A DNA stretch of 58,546 nucleotides, from contig JAAYTY010000056.1 of the NCBI GenBank assembly GCA_012523605.1, forward strand, positions 1 through 58,546. The letters are read 5' to 3'. This DNA is from Candidatus Fermentibacterota bacterium (GTDB lineage: Bacteria; Fermentibacterota; Fermentibacteria; Fermentibacterales; Fermentibacteraceae). Below the pieces are notes generated by a model that saw only the letters and a program-made list of their open reading frames with translations, made no database searches and was not told the DNA's origin. A program made the translations under genes and the position numbers. Below are positions 40,588 to 48,701 of this stretch, one piece after another; position 1 is the first letter of the stretch; each line of letters starts with the position of its first letter.

Positions 40588-41589
40588 TCACTTCCCCGTC
40601 TCGCGAGGTTTGCCGAGCATTTCCATCTCGGCATCCACCATTTCGGTCACCAGCTCGTCGAAGCCCACCCGGGGCTTCCAGCCCAGGACACGCCTGGCCT
40701 TCGAGGCGTCTCCGCGCAGGGCGTCGACCTCGGTCGGCCGAAAATACTTCTCGTCGGTCACGACGTGCTCCCGCCAGTCCAGTCCTGCGTGCGAGAACGC
40801 CTTCTCGGCGAACTCCCTTATGCTGTGGGTCTCTCCGGTCGCGATCACGTAGTCGTCGCCCTCGGGCTGCTGGAGCATGAGATACATCGCCTCGACGAAG
40901 TCTCTGGCGTGTCCCCAGTCCCTCCTGGCGTCCAGATTGCCCAGTGCAACCTTCTTCTGAAGGCCCATGCTGATCCTCGCGACCGCCATGGCGATCTTGC
41001 GCGTGACGAAGTTCTCCCCCCTCCGGGGAGACTCGTGGTTGAACAGTATTCCGCTCGAAGCGTGGAGGCCGTAGCCCGCCCTGAAGTTCACGACCATCCA
41101 GTGGGCGTACAGCTTCGCGGCGCCGTAAGGGCTCCTGGGGCGGAAGGGGGTGTCCTCGTTCTGGGGAGGAGGCGAGGCGCCGAACATCTCGCTGGTGGAT
41201 GCCTGGTAGAAGCGGCATTCCCTGGTGAGACCCACCTCGCGGATGGCGTCCAGAAGCCTTGCCACTCCGAGCGCATCGACGTCGCCTGTGTACTCGGGGA
41301 GATCGAAGGAGATCTTTACATGACTCTGCGCGGCGAGGTTGTACACTTCGTCGGGGCCCGTATGCTCGAGTATCCTGTTCAGGGCACTGGAGTCGGTCAT
41401 GTCGCCGTAATGGAGAAAGAGCCTGTCGCCATAGGTGCCCGTGTCCTGTATCAGGTGCTCTATCCTGCCCCTGTTGAAGCTGCTCGACCTTCGAACTATC
41501 CCGTGTACCTCGTAGCCCTTCCGGAGAAGGAGCTCACAGAGGTAGGAGCCGTCCTGGCCTGTGATGCCCGTGATGAGCGCCTTCTTCAT
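40588..41589 (-). CDS. gmd: GDP-mannose 4,6-dehydratase
   Basis: The 333-residue protein is ATG 41589 with GGAG six bases upstream (the TTG at 41601 is ignored). It has ITGITGQDGSYL, RRSSSFNRGRIEHL, YNLAAQSHVKISFDLPEYT, the active-site TSEMFG (Thr132, Ser133, Glu134) and YxxxK at Tyr155/Lys159 in RSPYGAAKLYA. FNHESPRRGENFVTRKI and ALGNLDARRDWGHA are also specific to Gmd. It makes GDP-4-keto-6-deoxymannose, the precursor of GDP-fucose or GDP-rhamnose; the Rmd-like gene in the exopolysaccharide operon (9973-10917) is a candidate partner. It is 27 bases downstream of the SpoIIE-type gene and followed closely by larC. Confidence 0.95.
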   Translation of the reverse strand: MKKALITGITGQDGSYLCELLLRKGYEVHGIVRRSSSFNRGRIEHLIQDTGTYGDRLFLHYGDMTDSSALNRILEHTGPDEVYNLAAQSHVKISFDLPEYTGDVDALGVARLLDAIREVGLTRECRFYQASTSEMFGASPPPQNEDTPFRPRSPYGAAKLYAHWMVVNFRAGYGLHASSGILFNHESPRRGENFVTRKIAMAVARISMGLQKKVALGNLDARRDWGHARDFVEAMYLMLQQPEGDDYVIATGETHSIREFAEKAFSHAGLDWREHVVTDEKYFRPTEVDALRGDASKARRVLGWKPRVGFDELVTEMVDAEMEMLGKPRETGK

Positions 41590-41616
41590 CCGATGCTCCA
41601 ATCCGCCGGAAAGCCT

Positions 41617-44160
41617 TCAATCCTTCACTCTGACGAACATGACCGTGAAGTCGTCGGCGAAGTCGCCGCTCCCGGTGTGCGCCCTGACCCCGGCCTCCAG
41701 ACGGTCAATGAGATCCTGGAGGGGAAGGTTCCTCCCGGCGGTCACGAGAGCCTCGATCCTGTCCTCCCCGAACTCCTCTCCGGAGGGGCTCATGGCCTCG
41801 CTTACGCCGTCGGTGTAGAGAACCAGGAGGTCGCCGGGGTACAGGATCGTCGTGCCGCTCCTGTATGCGGCATCGCGCATCACCCCGAGGAGCAGACCGC
41901 CCTGTTCGAGCTTCTCCACCGCTCCGGAAGCCCGGAGGAGAATGGGGGGGTTGTGGCCGGCGTTCACCCATTCCAGCTTCCTGGAATCGGGCTCGAAGAG
42001 CGCCGTGAAGAACGTTACGAAGAACTCGTCGGGCGTGTTCTCGAACATGAGCCTGTTGACCCTGGAGACCACCGCCGGAAGCGTCAGCCCAACCTCGGTT
42101 ATCGCCCTCAGCGAGGCCTGGAGGTTCGCCGTGAGGAGCGCGGGGCCCATCCCCTTGCCGGTGACGTCGCCCAGCGAGAACATTGTCCGGCCGCCTTCGA
42201 GAGTCACCATGTCATAGAAATCGCCGGCCACTTCCAGGCAGAACGTGATGCTCGCGGCGGCTTCGAGCCCCGGAGTCTCCGGCAGCTCGAGGGGAAGGAG
42301 GCTCTTCTGTATCCCCCTGGCTATCTGGAGCTGCTCCTCCAGCTTCTCCTTCTCGACCTTCTCCCTCAGCAGCTCGAGGTTTTCGGCCGCCACGCCGATT
42401 TGTGCAGCCAGCGAGGACAGGATCTCCATCTCGGCGTGCGTGTAGTCCTCGCCGGTGGTCTTCCCTCCGGTAGCGACGAATCCCAGCAGGCCGCCGTGCC
42501 CGATGAGAGGGAGAAGCAAAGCCGTTTCACGGGCATGGAACCACCTGATCTGTTCCATGTCCAGCCCCAGCCTGCCGCTTGCGATTATCTCGTCAACCAG
42601 CATGGGGCGGGCGTACTGGGCGAGGCGCCGGGACAGTCTCGAGCCACGGCTGAACGGCGCGGGCTCTCCCCGGCAGATCTCCACGGCGTTCTCGCTCCTG
42701 GCATCGAAGATGACCGGCATGACCGACTCGGTCTCGAGGCCCTGGGAGAGCTTCTCCTCCAGGGTCAGCCAGAACTCGTCTCTGTCGCCTATGTCCCTCG
42801 TGAGCCCTATGAAGTCGCGCAGGAGGGTGCGGAGGCGCTCCCGTTCCGGATAGAACCGGTCCTCCAGCCAGTTCCTGATCTTCCGCTGGGCCGGGGCGAA
42901 CCCCACTGCAACGCCGATGGAAACCACCAGCAGAGGGGCCGGGCCCCGCGATCCGGCAACTGTGATCAGCCAGCCGCCCGCCTTGTACACCATGACGAGC
43001 AGGAGGGCGAGCAGGGAGGCGTTGACCAGCACGAAGAGAGTTCCCCTGCGAACGCGGCCCTCGACCTCCAACAGCCTGTACTTCCCGAAGGCGAACGCAA
43101 AAGAAACCGGTATCAGGAGGAGCACCAGGAATAGCCCGTCGAACACGAACAGCCTCGCGACGTACGGTACGCTGCTCCACCAGTCGCGGAAGACAGTGCC
43201 CGCCAGCATGATGAGGAAAAGTAACAAAAGGCCTGGAACCGAGCCCCACAGAACGAGGCGGACCATCCTGTGCTCGACCTTGTCGGCGGCCGCCCCGAGG
43301 GATCTGAACATCAGGATCGTGCCCAGGGTGAAGTAGGCGGTGATCACGACCTGGAGCACGGGCAACCCGTCTGAGAGCTTCGGCAGCCAGGGCAGCAGGC
43401 GGTGCGCGGCCGAGGCCGCCATGAGCATGACGAGGAGCGGGGGCGCGTAGCACAGCAGGTCGAACAGCGGGCGCCTCCGGAGATACCAGGACTTCTCGCG
43501 GGGGAAGACGAACTGGAGGTTCAGCCATAACGGGGCTGCGAGCCACGAGAGGAGGCCGACGATCTGATAGACCTCCTCCTCGAAGGGGATGTGGAACCTG
43601 GCGTAGGCGGGGGCCACGCTCAGGAACAGGAAGGTCATCATCAAGGCCAGCGAGTAGCAGAACAGCGCGAGCACCCGCACGGCGCGCGAGTCGGGCCTCT
43701 TCGCGAAGGCCCAGAGGCCGACCGTCACGAGCGATACCGCAATGAGGAACCTGAGGATGAACCCGGGCACAACGACGATGTGGAGAAGCAGAGGGATGCT
43801 GCGGGTCTCCACCCTTGTGGCGTAGAGGCTGTCGCCGTGCTTGAACTCCAGCGGGACGACGACACCCGGCGGTGTCTCAGTGGTGAAGACGGTGAAGTAG
43901 TTGTCGAGGGTTCCCGGAAGGCCCTGCAACGAGACCAGCGTGTCGCCGGGCTCGGGGTATGGAGGCTGGATGAAGTCGTCCCTGTCGACCTCGGAGAAGA
44001 CCCCGAGACTGTCCTCGTAGAGTGCGATCATGCTCCAGATGTCGCCCATGCTAACGAGCGTGTCGGCCCTGGTGTAGTCCTGAACCAGAGCCACCCCCAC
44101 AAGGAGCATCACGATGATCGTGACAAGGGTCATTCCCGCGCGGACGACGGTCTTCCTCAT
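41617..44160 (-). CDS. Membrane PP2C-type serine phosphatase (SpoIIE/RsbU-like) with GAF domain
   Basis: The 847-residue protein begins at ATG 44160 behind GGAGG. One helix (about 8-27) is followed by a ~100-residue extracytoplasmic segment and then about seven or eight more helices up to residue ~415. A linker helix leads to a GAF domain (about 440-590), a coiled coil (EKVEKEKLEEQLQIARGIQKSLLP) and a SpoIIE-type PP2C domain. The latter has AGDFYDMV, SLGDVTGKGMGPALL, LEWVNAGHNPPILL, LYTDGVSEA and ADDFTVMFV. These hold the metal-binding aspartates, so it should be active. Such enzymes dephosphorylate anti-anti-sigma factors; no such partner lies nearby. The input signal is presumably envelope-related. 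Confidence 0.9.
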   Translation of the reverse strand: MRKTVVRAGMTLVTIIVMLLVGVALVQDYTRADTLVSMGDIWSMIALYEDSLGVFSEVDRDDFIQPPYPEPGDTLVSLQGLPGTLDNYFTVFTTETPPGVVVPLEFKHGDSLYATRVETRSIPLLLHIVVVPGFILRFLIAVSLVTVGLWAFAKRPDSRAVRVLALFCYSLALMMTFLFLSVAPAYARFHIPFEEEVYQIVGLLSWLAAPLWLNLQFVFPREKSWYLRRRPLFDLLCYAPPLLVMLMAASAAHRLLPWLPKLSDGLPVLQVVITAYFTLGTILMFRSLGAAADKVEHRMVRLVLWGSVPGLLLLFLIMLAGTVFRDWWSSVPYVARLFVFDGLFLVLLLIPVSFAFAFGKYRLLEVEGRVRRGTLFVLVNASLLALLLVMVYKAGGWLITVAGSRGPAPLLVVSIGVAVGFAPAQRKIRNWLEDRFYPERERLRTLLRDFIGLTRDIGDRDEFWLTLEEKLSQGLETESVMPVIFDARSENAVEICRGEPAPFSRGSRLSRRLAQYARPMLVDEIIASGRLGLDMEQIRWFHARETALLLPLIGHGGLLGFVATGGKTTGEDYTHAEMEILSSLAAQIGVAAENLELLREKVEKEKLEEQLQIARGIQKSLLPLELPETPGLEAAASITFCLEVAGDFYDMVTLEGGRTMFSLGDVTGKGMGPALLTANLQASLRAITEVGLTLPAVVSRVNRLMFENTPDEFFVTFFTALFEPDSRKLEWVNAGHNPPILLRASGAVEKLEQGGLLLGVMRDAAYRSGTTILYPGDLLVLYTDGVSEAMSPSGEEFGEDRIEALVTAGRNLPLQDLIDRLEAGVRAHTGSGDFADDFTVMFVRVKD

Positions 44161-44248
44161 GAATCCTCCGCGAAATGCACACCCTCTGCGAATCTATGAA
44201 AACGCGGTCGGGAAGGCTAGAAATCCCGTCGGCTCGCAGTGCCGGAGG

Positions 44249-45337
44249 CTATCCCCGCAGGGCTTTCCCGTACACCTCCAGATACTCTTTCACCACCCGG
44301 TCGGGATCGTGGAGAGCCGCGACCCTCCTCCTCGCGGGCTCGTTCAACGCCGGACCGGCTCTGACCGCCTCGCCGAGAGCCAGGGCGAGGCTCTCCGGCG
44401 ACTCCTGCTCGAAGGGCATGCCGAGGCCGTCGGCGATCTCCCTGTTGCCGGGAATGTCACTGTAAACTACGGTCAGTTCGCACGACAGCATGTCGAGGAG
44501 GCTCATGCTCTGGGCCTCGAGCTTCGAGGGAACCACTCCGAACCGCGCTCCGCGCAGGAGATCGCCGAGATCGGGAGCCTCCAGAAGACCGGTCGTGACC
44601 ACACCCGCCTCTTTCGTCAGGGCGGCGATGCGCCTCCCGTAGCTGCCGGAGAGGAGTGGGCAGGCCACCGCCAGACGCAGGGGGATGCCGGCCAACAGCC
44701 ATGCCTCGAGAAGGGTGTGCAGGCCCTTCGAAGGCACGAGCCTCCCGGCGGCGAACACCGCATAGCTTCCCGGCTGGAGCCCGTTGTCGGCCAGCACGCG
44801 GTTTCCGCGTGTTCCCGGGTTTCTGAGGCAGTTCGGCACCAGGACGACTTTCCCGGGCGCCGATTTTTCGTAGTAGGAGACGAGATGCGCGGCAACCGCG
44901 GTCGCCCGGGCGTTCGAATGCAGGAAGCGTCTCTCGGCGAGTCTGGACATCGCCCGTCTCGCAAGGCCGGCCTCGCGGGCCAGATACGCCCTGCCGTGCG
45001 AGGTGACGACCAGCGGCAGATCCTCCTCCAGCCTGCCGGCGAACATCAGGGGATCCACGCTGTGGATGTGAACCAAATCGAAATCACCGCTTCTGCGGAC
45101 TATTCTCGAGAAAGAGCGCATGGCGTGCAGGGGCATGGCGAGCGGGCCGGAACAGGGTCCGGGCGTGCACTCGACCCTGCAGCCGCGATGGAGCGGGGCG
45201 CCGGTGGAGTAGCCCTCCCAGGCGAAGACCGTCACCTCGTGGCCCAGGGCCGCCAGGCGCGCGCCCAGCTCCTCCACCACCACTTCCACGCCGTGCCTGC
45301 CCGGCACGCCCTTCGATCCCGCCAGCGCGATCCTCAT
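44249..45337 (-). CDS. Family 4 glycosyltransferase (GT-B)
   Basis: The 362-residue protein begins at ATG 45337: MRIALAGSKGVPGRHGVEVVVEELGARL is the normal opening of the GT4 group that includes cell-surface polysaccharide transferases. A 17-codon extension upstream has no ribosome site. The donor side has FAAGRLVPSKGLHTLLEAW and SKLEAQSMSLLDMLSCELTVVYSDI, the E-x7-E region. It probably adds a sugar to a lipid-linked glycan. It is the first gene of a minus-strand run down to 35719 and is separated from the divergent deacetylase by a 197-base promoter region. Its donor is unknown. Confidence 0.87.
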   Translation of the reverse strand: MRIALAGSKGVPGRHGVEVVVEELGARLAALGHEVTVFAWEGYSTGAPLHRGCRVECTPGPCSGPLAMPLHAMRSFSRIVRRSGDFDLVHIHSVDPLMFAGRLEEDLPLVVTSHGRAYLAREAGLARRAMSRLAERRFLHSNARATAVAAHLVSYYEKSAPGKVVLVPNCLRNPGTRGNRVLADNGLQPGSYAVFAAGRLVPSKGLHTLLEAWLLAGIPLRLAVACPLLSGSYGRRIAALTKEAGVVTTGLLEAPDLGDLLRGARFGVVPSKLEAQSMSLLDMLSCELTVVYSDIPGNREIADGLGMPFEQESPESLALALGEAVRAGPALNEPARRRVAALHDPDRVVKEYLEVYGKALRG

Positions 45338-45496
45338 GAAAGGGCTGGCTTCATTTCGGTGCATGTCATCGAGCCCATCCCGGGCCACCCTTCACGACGA
45401 GCTGTTGTCACACCCGAACGCTCTGACCCTCCTCTGCAATCCTCGAACTGCCAGGGCAGTCCGGCGGTGCGGTGTCGTATCCACGCAATTGAGATT

Positions 45497-45525
45497 ATTA
45501 TCAAGCGGATTTCGAGTGTCTTCAA
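45497..45525 (-). promoter_or_regulatory. Sigma70-type promoter upstream of the GT4-gmd-lar-hydE run
   Basis: Minus-strand TTGAAG (45525-45520), a 17-base spacer and GATAAT (45502-45497) predict a start near 45490 and a leader of ~150 bases to ATG 45337. The -35 box abuts the ribosome site of the divergent deacetylase gene at 45535, so transcription in one direction could affect the other. Confidence 0.5.
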
Positions 45526-45534
45526 GGGAAAGCC

Positions 45535-46440
45535 ATGCTGAAATTTTATTATTTCTTGAGACCCTCTCTTCCGAGAAGCCTCATCCTCTTCATCCGCAGG
45601 GTCAGGGCCCGGTTCATATACTGGCGCATTCGAGGAGTCATGGTCTCGGGTGATTCAAAGAGAACTGCTGTTCTGCCATCACCTGGCAGTGCCGGTGTTT
45701 CCACTATTCTGATGACCCACGATGTCGAGAGCTCGCAAGGACTGTCACGAATCGAAGGCCTCCGCAGAATCGAGAGACAGTTCGACATTCGATCCACATG
45801 GTGTTTCGTCGTCGACAAATACGGGGATGTAGCCGATCGTGTGAAGGATCTCGTCGAGGAGGGGTGCGAGTGTGCTGCCCACGGCCTCCATCATGACGGC
45901 AGGCTTTTCTCCGATCCCAGGCTGTTCGAAGAGAGAATGGTCATCATCCATTCCTGGGCCGCCCGAATGGGCATCGTCGGTTTCAGATCGCCCTCCATGC
46001 TGAGGGACGAAGTTCTCATGCGGAGGCTTCCCTTTCTCTGGGATTCTTCCTTCCCGGCCTGGGATCCCTTCCAGCCCCAGCCTGGCGGTTGTGGCAGGTA
46101 CGAGCCGTTCCTGCTGTCTCCCGGACTCGTAGAGCTGCCGGTGACGGTATGGCAGGACTACACGATCTTCGAAGAACTCGGCTCAAGGGACATATCTCTC
46201 TGGAAATCACAGATAAGCCAGATCCACCGGGCTGGCGGGCTCATCAACATGATCGTCCACCCGGACTACATGTCGGGAGGCAGGCGTCTGGGCCTTTTCA
46301 ACGAACTGCTCGAATACCTCTCGGAACTCCCGGGAGCGGAGTTCAGACTTCCCAGGGAGCTGGCGCAGGAATTCCTGGCTCGTTCGGAAAAGGCATCAGC
46401 CGACGATGGCCATCAGGTGACCCAACACCGAGTCCCTTGA
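45535..46440 (+). CDS. Polysaccharide deacetylase-like protein (CE4/NodB-fold)
   Basis: This 301-residue protein from ATG 45535 (AGGGAAAG upstream) opens with a basic N-terminal segment. It has the NodB-fold pattern: ILMTHDVESSQG (metal-binding Asp after His), EGCECAAHGLHHDGRLF (the HxxxH-like His pair), VGFRSPSML and INMIVHPDYMSGG. These correspond to the catalytic and metal sites of CE4 esterases, in the variant form common in polysaccharide loci. It would remove N-acetyl groups from a surface glycan. It has no clear signal peptide, so it may act in the cytoplasm. Its 3' end overlaps the convergent DUF354 gene by 45 bases. The codon use is more A/T-rich than upstream. Confidence 0.8.
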   Translation: MLKFYYFLRPSLPRSLILFIRRVRARFIYWRIRGVMVSGDSKRTAVLPSPGSAGVSTILMTHDVESSQGLSRIEGLRRIERQFDIRSTWCFVVDKYGDVADRVKDLVEEGCECAAHGLHHDGRLFSDPRLFEERMVIIHSWAARMGIVGFRSPSMLRDEVLMRRLPFLWDSSFPAWDPFQPQPGGCGRYEPFLLSPGLVELPVTVWQDYTIFEELGSRDISLWKSQISQIHRAGGLINMIVHPDYMSGGRRLGLFNELLEYLSELPGAEFRLPRELAQEFLARSEKASADDGHQVTQHRVP

Positions 46441-47400
46441 TTCCGGGCCGATCACGGGAGGGACTCTCTTCTCCGGTTTTATCACCAGCTTGTCGAGGTC
46501 TGCAGGCTCACGGATGCCGACCAGCCTGCCCGCTGATTCCAGCGACCTGTCCACAGCACCCCATCGGCCCGAGAAGAAGCTGTATGATCGCACCCCCAGT
46601 GCGGCAGCCTCCCGGGTCATCGTTCCGCCCCCACCTATGACGAGATCCGATGACCAGACGAGATCAGGACCAGGTATGATCTGCTCGAGAACAGAGCAGG
46701 AAAGACCCGCCGATTCCATTCTTTGCTTCAGTTCCATCGACTGCCGTGCGCTTCGGGGGACCAGCCGTACATGCACATCGCCGGAAGAGGCCAGGAAGTC
46801 AATCGTACCACTCAGCAGTCTGGTGCTCTTCTCGGAATAATAGTGCGCTGTTGTTCCTTCAGGTCTCAAGAGGATGATCGCCTGCCGGGCCGGAAGGTGA
46901 TCGGGCAGTTTCCATCCATGCAGATAGATATTCTCCTTGATGCCGGGATAGTGCAGAACCTTGCTGGAGTGCCTCCCCCAGGTTATGGCAGGTATCGCCT
47001 GCGGGACTATGAGCGCATTCATGAGCGGCACGAGAGACTGATCCGAGTATTCGTAGTCGTCCAGGCAGACACAGGTGACACCCATGAGTCTGGCGGCTAT
47101 CACCTGGCTTCTTGATCCGTGACTCAGCGCAAGCGCGGGGCGAGATCCCGAAAAATGCCTGACAAGAGCTGCAGCCCTGCTGAAAGATGCAAGCGATTTT
47201 CGCAACTTGCTCCGTGTTGCGGGTGAACCCCCGATTTCCACAACAGGCAATCCGAGCATTCTGCAAACCTGGATGGTGATGGAGAACCTGCGAGCTGTGA
47301 AGACGATCTCGAATCCCTTGACGACCAGTGAATCGGCGAGCGGTTTCATGACCCATGCCTGAGGGGCATTCTCGATGTCGATCCAAACGGTCCTTCTGAT
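46396..47400 (-). CDS. DUF354 family protein (GT-B-like fold), apparent AUC start
   Basis: The 334-codon frame is placed from ATC 47400, because AGGAGG (47413-47408) lies seven bases upstream and TVWIDIENAPQAWVMKPLADSLVVKGFEIVFTAR is the normal family opening. The first ATG (47349) would remove its first strand. In-frame CTG 47421 has no ribosome site. The rest shows GT-B-like halves, with GSRSQVIAARLMGVTCVCLDD and VIGGGGTMTREAAALGVRSYSFFSG, the motif of DUF354 and lipid-A-disaccharide synthase-like proteins. DUF354 proteins occur in archaeal and bacterial surface-glycan loci and probably are glycosyltransferases, though unproven. It is divergent from the ATP-grasp gene. Confidence 0.78.
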   Translation of the reverse strand: MRRTVWIDIENAPQAWVMKPLADSLVVKGFEIVFTARRFSITIQVCRMLGLPVVEIGGSPATRSKLRKSLASFSRAAALVRHFSGSRPALALSHGSRSQVIAARLMGVTCVCLDDYEYSDQSLVPLMNALIVPQAIPAITWGRHSSKVLHYPGIKENIYLHGWKLPDHLPARQAIILLRPEGTTAHYYSEKSTRLLSGTIDFLASSGDVHVRLVPRSARQSMELKQRMESAGLSCSVLEQIIPGPDLVWSSDLVIGGGGTMTREAAALGVRSYSFFSGRWGAVDRSLESAGRLVGIREPADLDKLVIKPEKRVPPVIGPESRDSVLGHLMAIVG

Positions 47401-47407
47401 GCGTGAT

Positions 47408-47413
47408 CCTCCT
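47408..47413 (-). promoter_or_regulatory. Shine-Dalgarno site before a non-AUG start
   Basis: AGGAGG sits seven bases ahead of ATC 47400-47398 and is the best ribosome site in the region. There is no ATG, GTG or TTG in frame at the right distance. Confidence 0.5.
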
Positions 47414-47450
47414 GCAGTCAGTGCCTATTTCTGGAAACATCGCTGGATCG

Positions 47451-47479
47451 GTGTCATAAGTCGAATATGCCTGTATATT
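47451..47479 (+). promoter_or_regulatory. Candidate promoter of the ATP-grasp/PSD pair
   Basis: GTGTCA (47451-47456), 17-base spacer and TATATT (47474-47479) lie upstream of the TTG at 47511, giving a start near 47486 and a ~25-base leader that still includes GGAGGG. Confidence 0.42.
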
Positions 47480-47510
47480 CAAGTTCTGGAGAGAGAACCG
47501 GGAGGGCCGG

Positions 47511-48701
47511 TTGGTCCGTTTCAACCATTCCAGAGGAGTGCTGGTTCTAGGCATCGAGAGCCAGGGGCTTGCAATCCTCAGATCTCTCGGAAGGGCCGGG
47601 ATCAGCACGGTTCTCCTCGACCAAGACTCATGGGGGGTAGCCCGCTTCTCCAGATACGGTTCACCATTCTTCAGAACCCCCCGATACAGCGATCATCGGG
47701 CATTTGCCGATTTCCTCCTCGAGGTTGCCGACAGACTGGGCCTCGAGCACGGCGGTTGGACCCTGTTCCCCACTGATGACGACCAGGTCGAGGCGATTTC
47801 CAGGTTCGGCGAAAAGCTGAGCGAGGTATTCAAGATACGGGTCCCGTGCTGGGAGGTAGTATCGAGAGTGCTGAGGAAAAACCTCTTCTACACCACTGCC
47901 GACGAGCTGGGGATCCCACACCCCAGGAGCTGGTTCCCCATAGGGGAATTGAACCCGTCGGACCTCGAATACCCGGTGATCATCAAGCCTGTGACGAAGA
48001 CAAGGTTCGGCCCGGAGTTCAGGGTGAAGGCGATCAAGATTTCAGGACCCGAAGATCTGGAAAGGACTATCGACCACCTTGCGAGCAGGGTCCCTATCGA
48101 TGACATGCTCGTCCAGGAATTCGTTCCCGGCCGGGGTGACTGCCAGATGTCCTTCGCATCCATTCGCACGCTGGACGGGCGGACAGCGGGCTTCACTGCG
48201 GTGAGGAAAAGACAGCATCCTCCTGAATTCGGCAAGGCGAGCACATACGTGAAGGCAGAAGCGATCCCGGAGATCATCGAGTACTCTCAGCGCCTCCTCT
48301 CTCACCTGGACTATCATGGCGTGTCCGAAATCGAGTTCAAGAGAGATTCCGGAACCGGGGTCGTCAAGATGCTCGAGATGAACGCCAGATTCTGGGGATG
48401 GCACTCCATCGGCTCCAGGTGCGGGCTTGATCTCCCCCGGCTCTTGTTCGATGATATCTTCGGAAGTTCGGATGTCATGCCGGGGATGAGGGATTGTTCT
48501 GCTCAATGGGTGAAGATCCCTACGGATCTTCCGATTGCGCTGGGTGAAATCGTTGCAGGCAGAACCTCTTTCATCGATACTTTGAGGTTGTACCTGGGGA
48601 TCGGCAACGTCGAGAATGCGACATTCAGTCCTGAAGACCCTTTTCCCTTCTTCGCGGAGATAGCTCTGATCCCGTACCTGATGGCCAGGAGAGGTTATTA
48701 A
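47511..48701 (+). CDS. ATP-grasp ligase of unknown specificity
   Basis: The 396-residue protein starts at TTG 47511 with GGAGGG four bases before it. An N-terminal nucleotide-binding-like fold (VLVLGIESQGLAILRSLGRAG) is followed by a typical ATP-grasp order: YPVIIKPVTKTRFG (nucleotide-binding Lys), DDMLVQEFVPGRGDCQMSF (hinge), a ligand region and VKMLEMNARFWGWHS, where the EMN residues bind magnesium. It would form an amide or ester by ATP-driven carboxylate activation, as in amino-acid-adding enzymes. The stop TAA is followed immediately by the PSD-like gene's ATG, and AGGAGAGG lies within its 3' end. Its substrate is unknown; an amino acid added to a glycan or lipid is one possibility. Confidence 0.85.
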   Translation: MVRFNHSRGVLVLGIESQGLAILRSLGRAGISTVLLDQDSWGVARFSRYGSPFFRTPRYSDHRAFADFLLEVADRLGLEHGGWTLFPTDDDQVEAISRFGEKLSEVFKIRVPCWEVVSRVLRKNLFYTTADELGIPHPRSWFPIGELNPSDLEYPVIIKPVTKTRFGPEFRVKAIKISGPEDLERTIDHLASRVPIDDMLVQEFVPGRGDCQMSFASIRTLDGRTAGFTAVRKRQHPPEFGKASTYVKAEAIPEIIEYSQRLLSHLDYHGVSEIEFKRDSGTGVVKMLEMNARFWGWHSIGSRCGLDLPRLLFDDIFGSSDVMPGMRDCSAQWVKIPTDLPIALGEIVAGRTSFIDTLRLYLGIGNVENATFSPEDPFPFFAEIALIPYLMARRGY

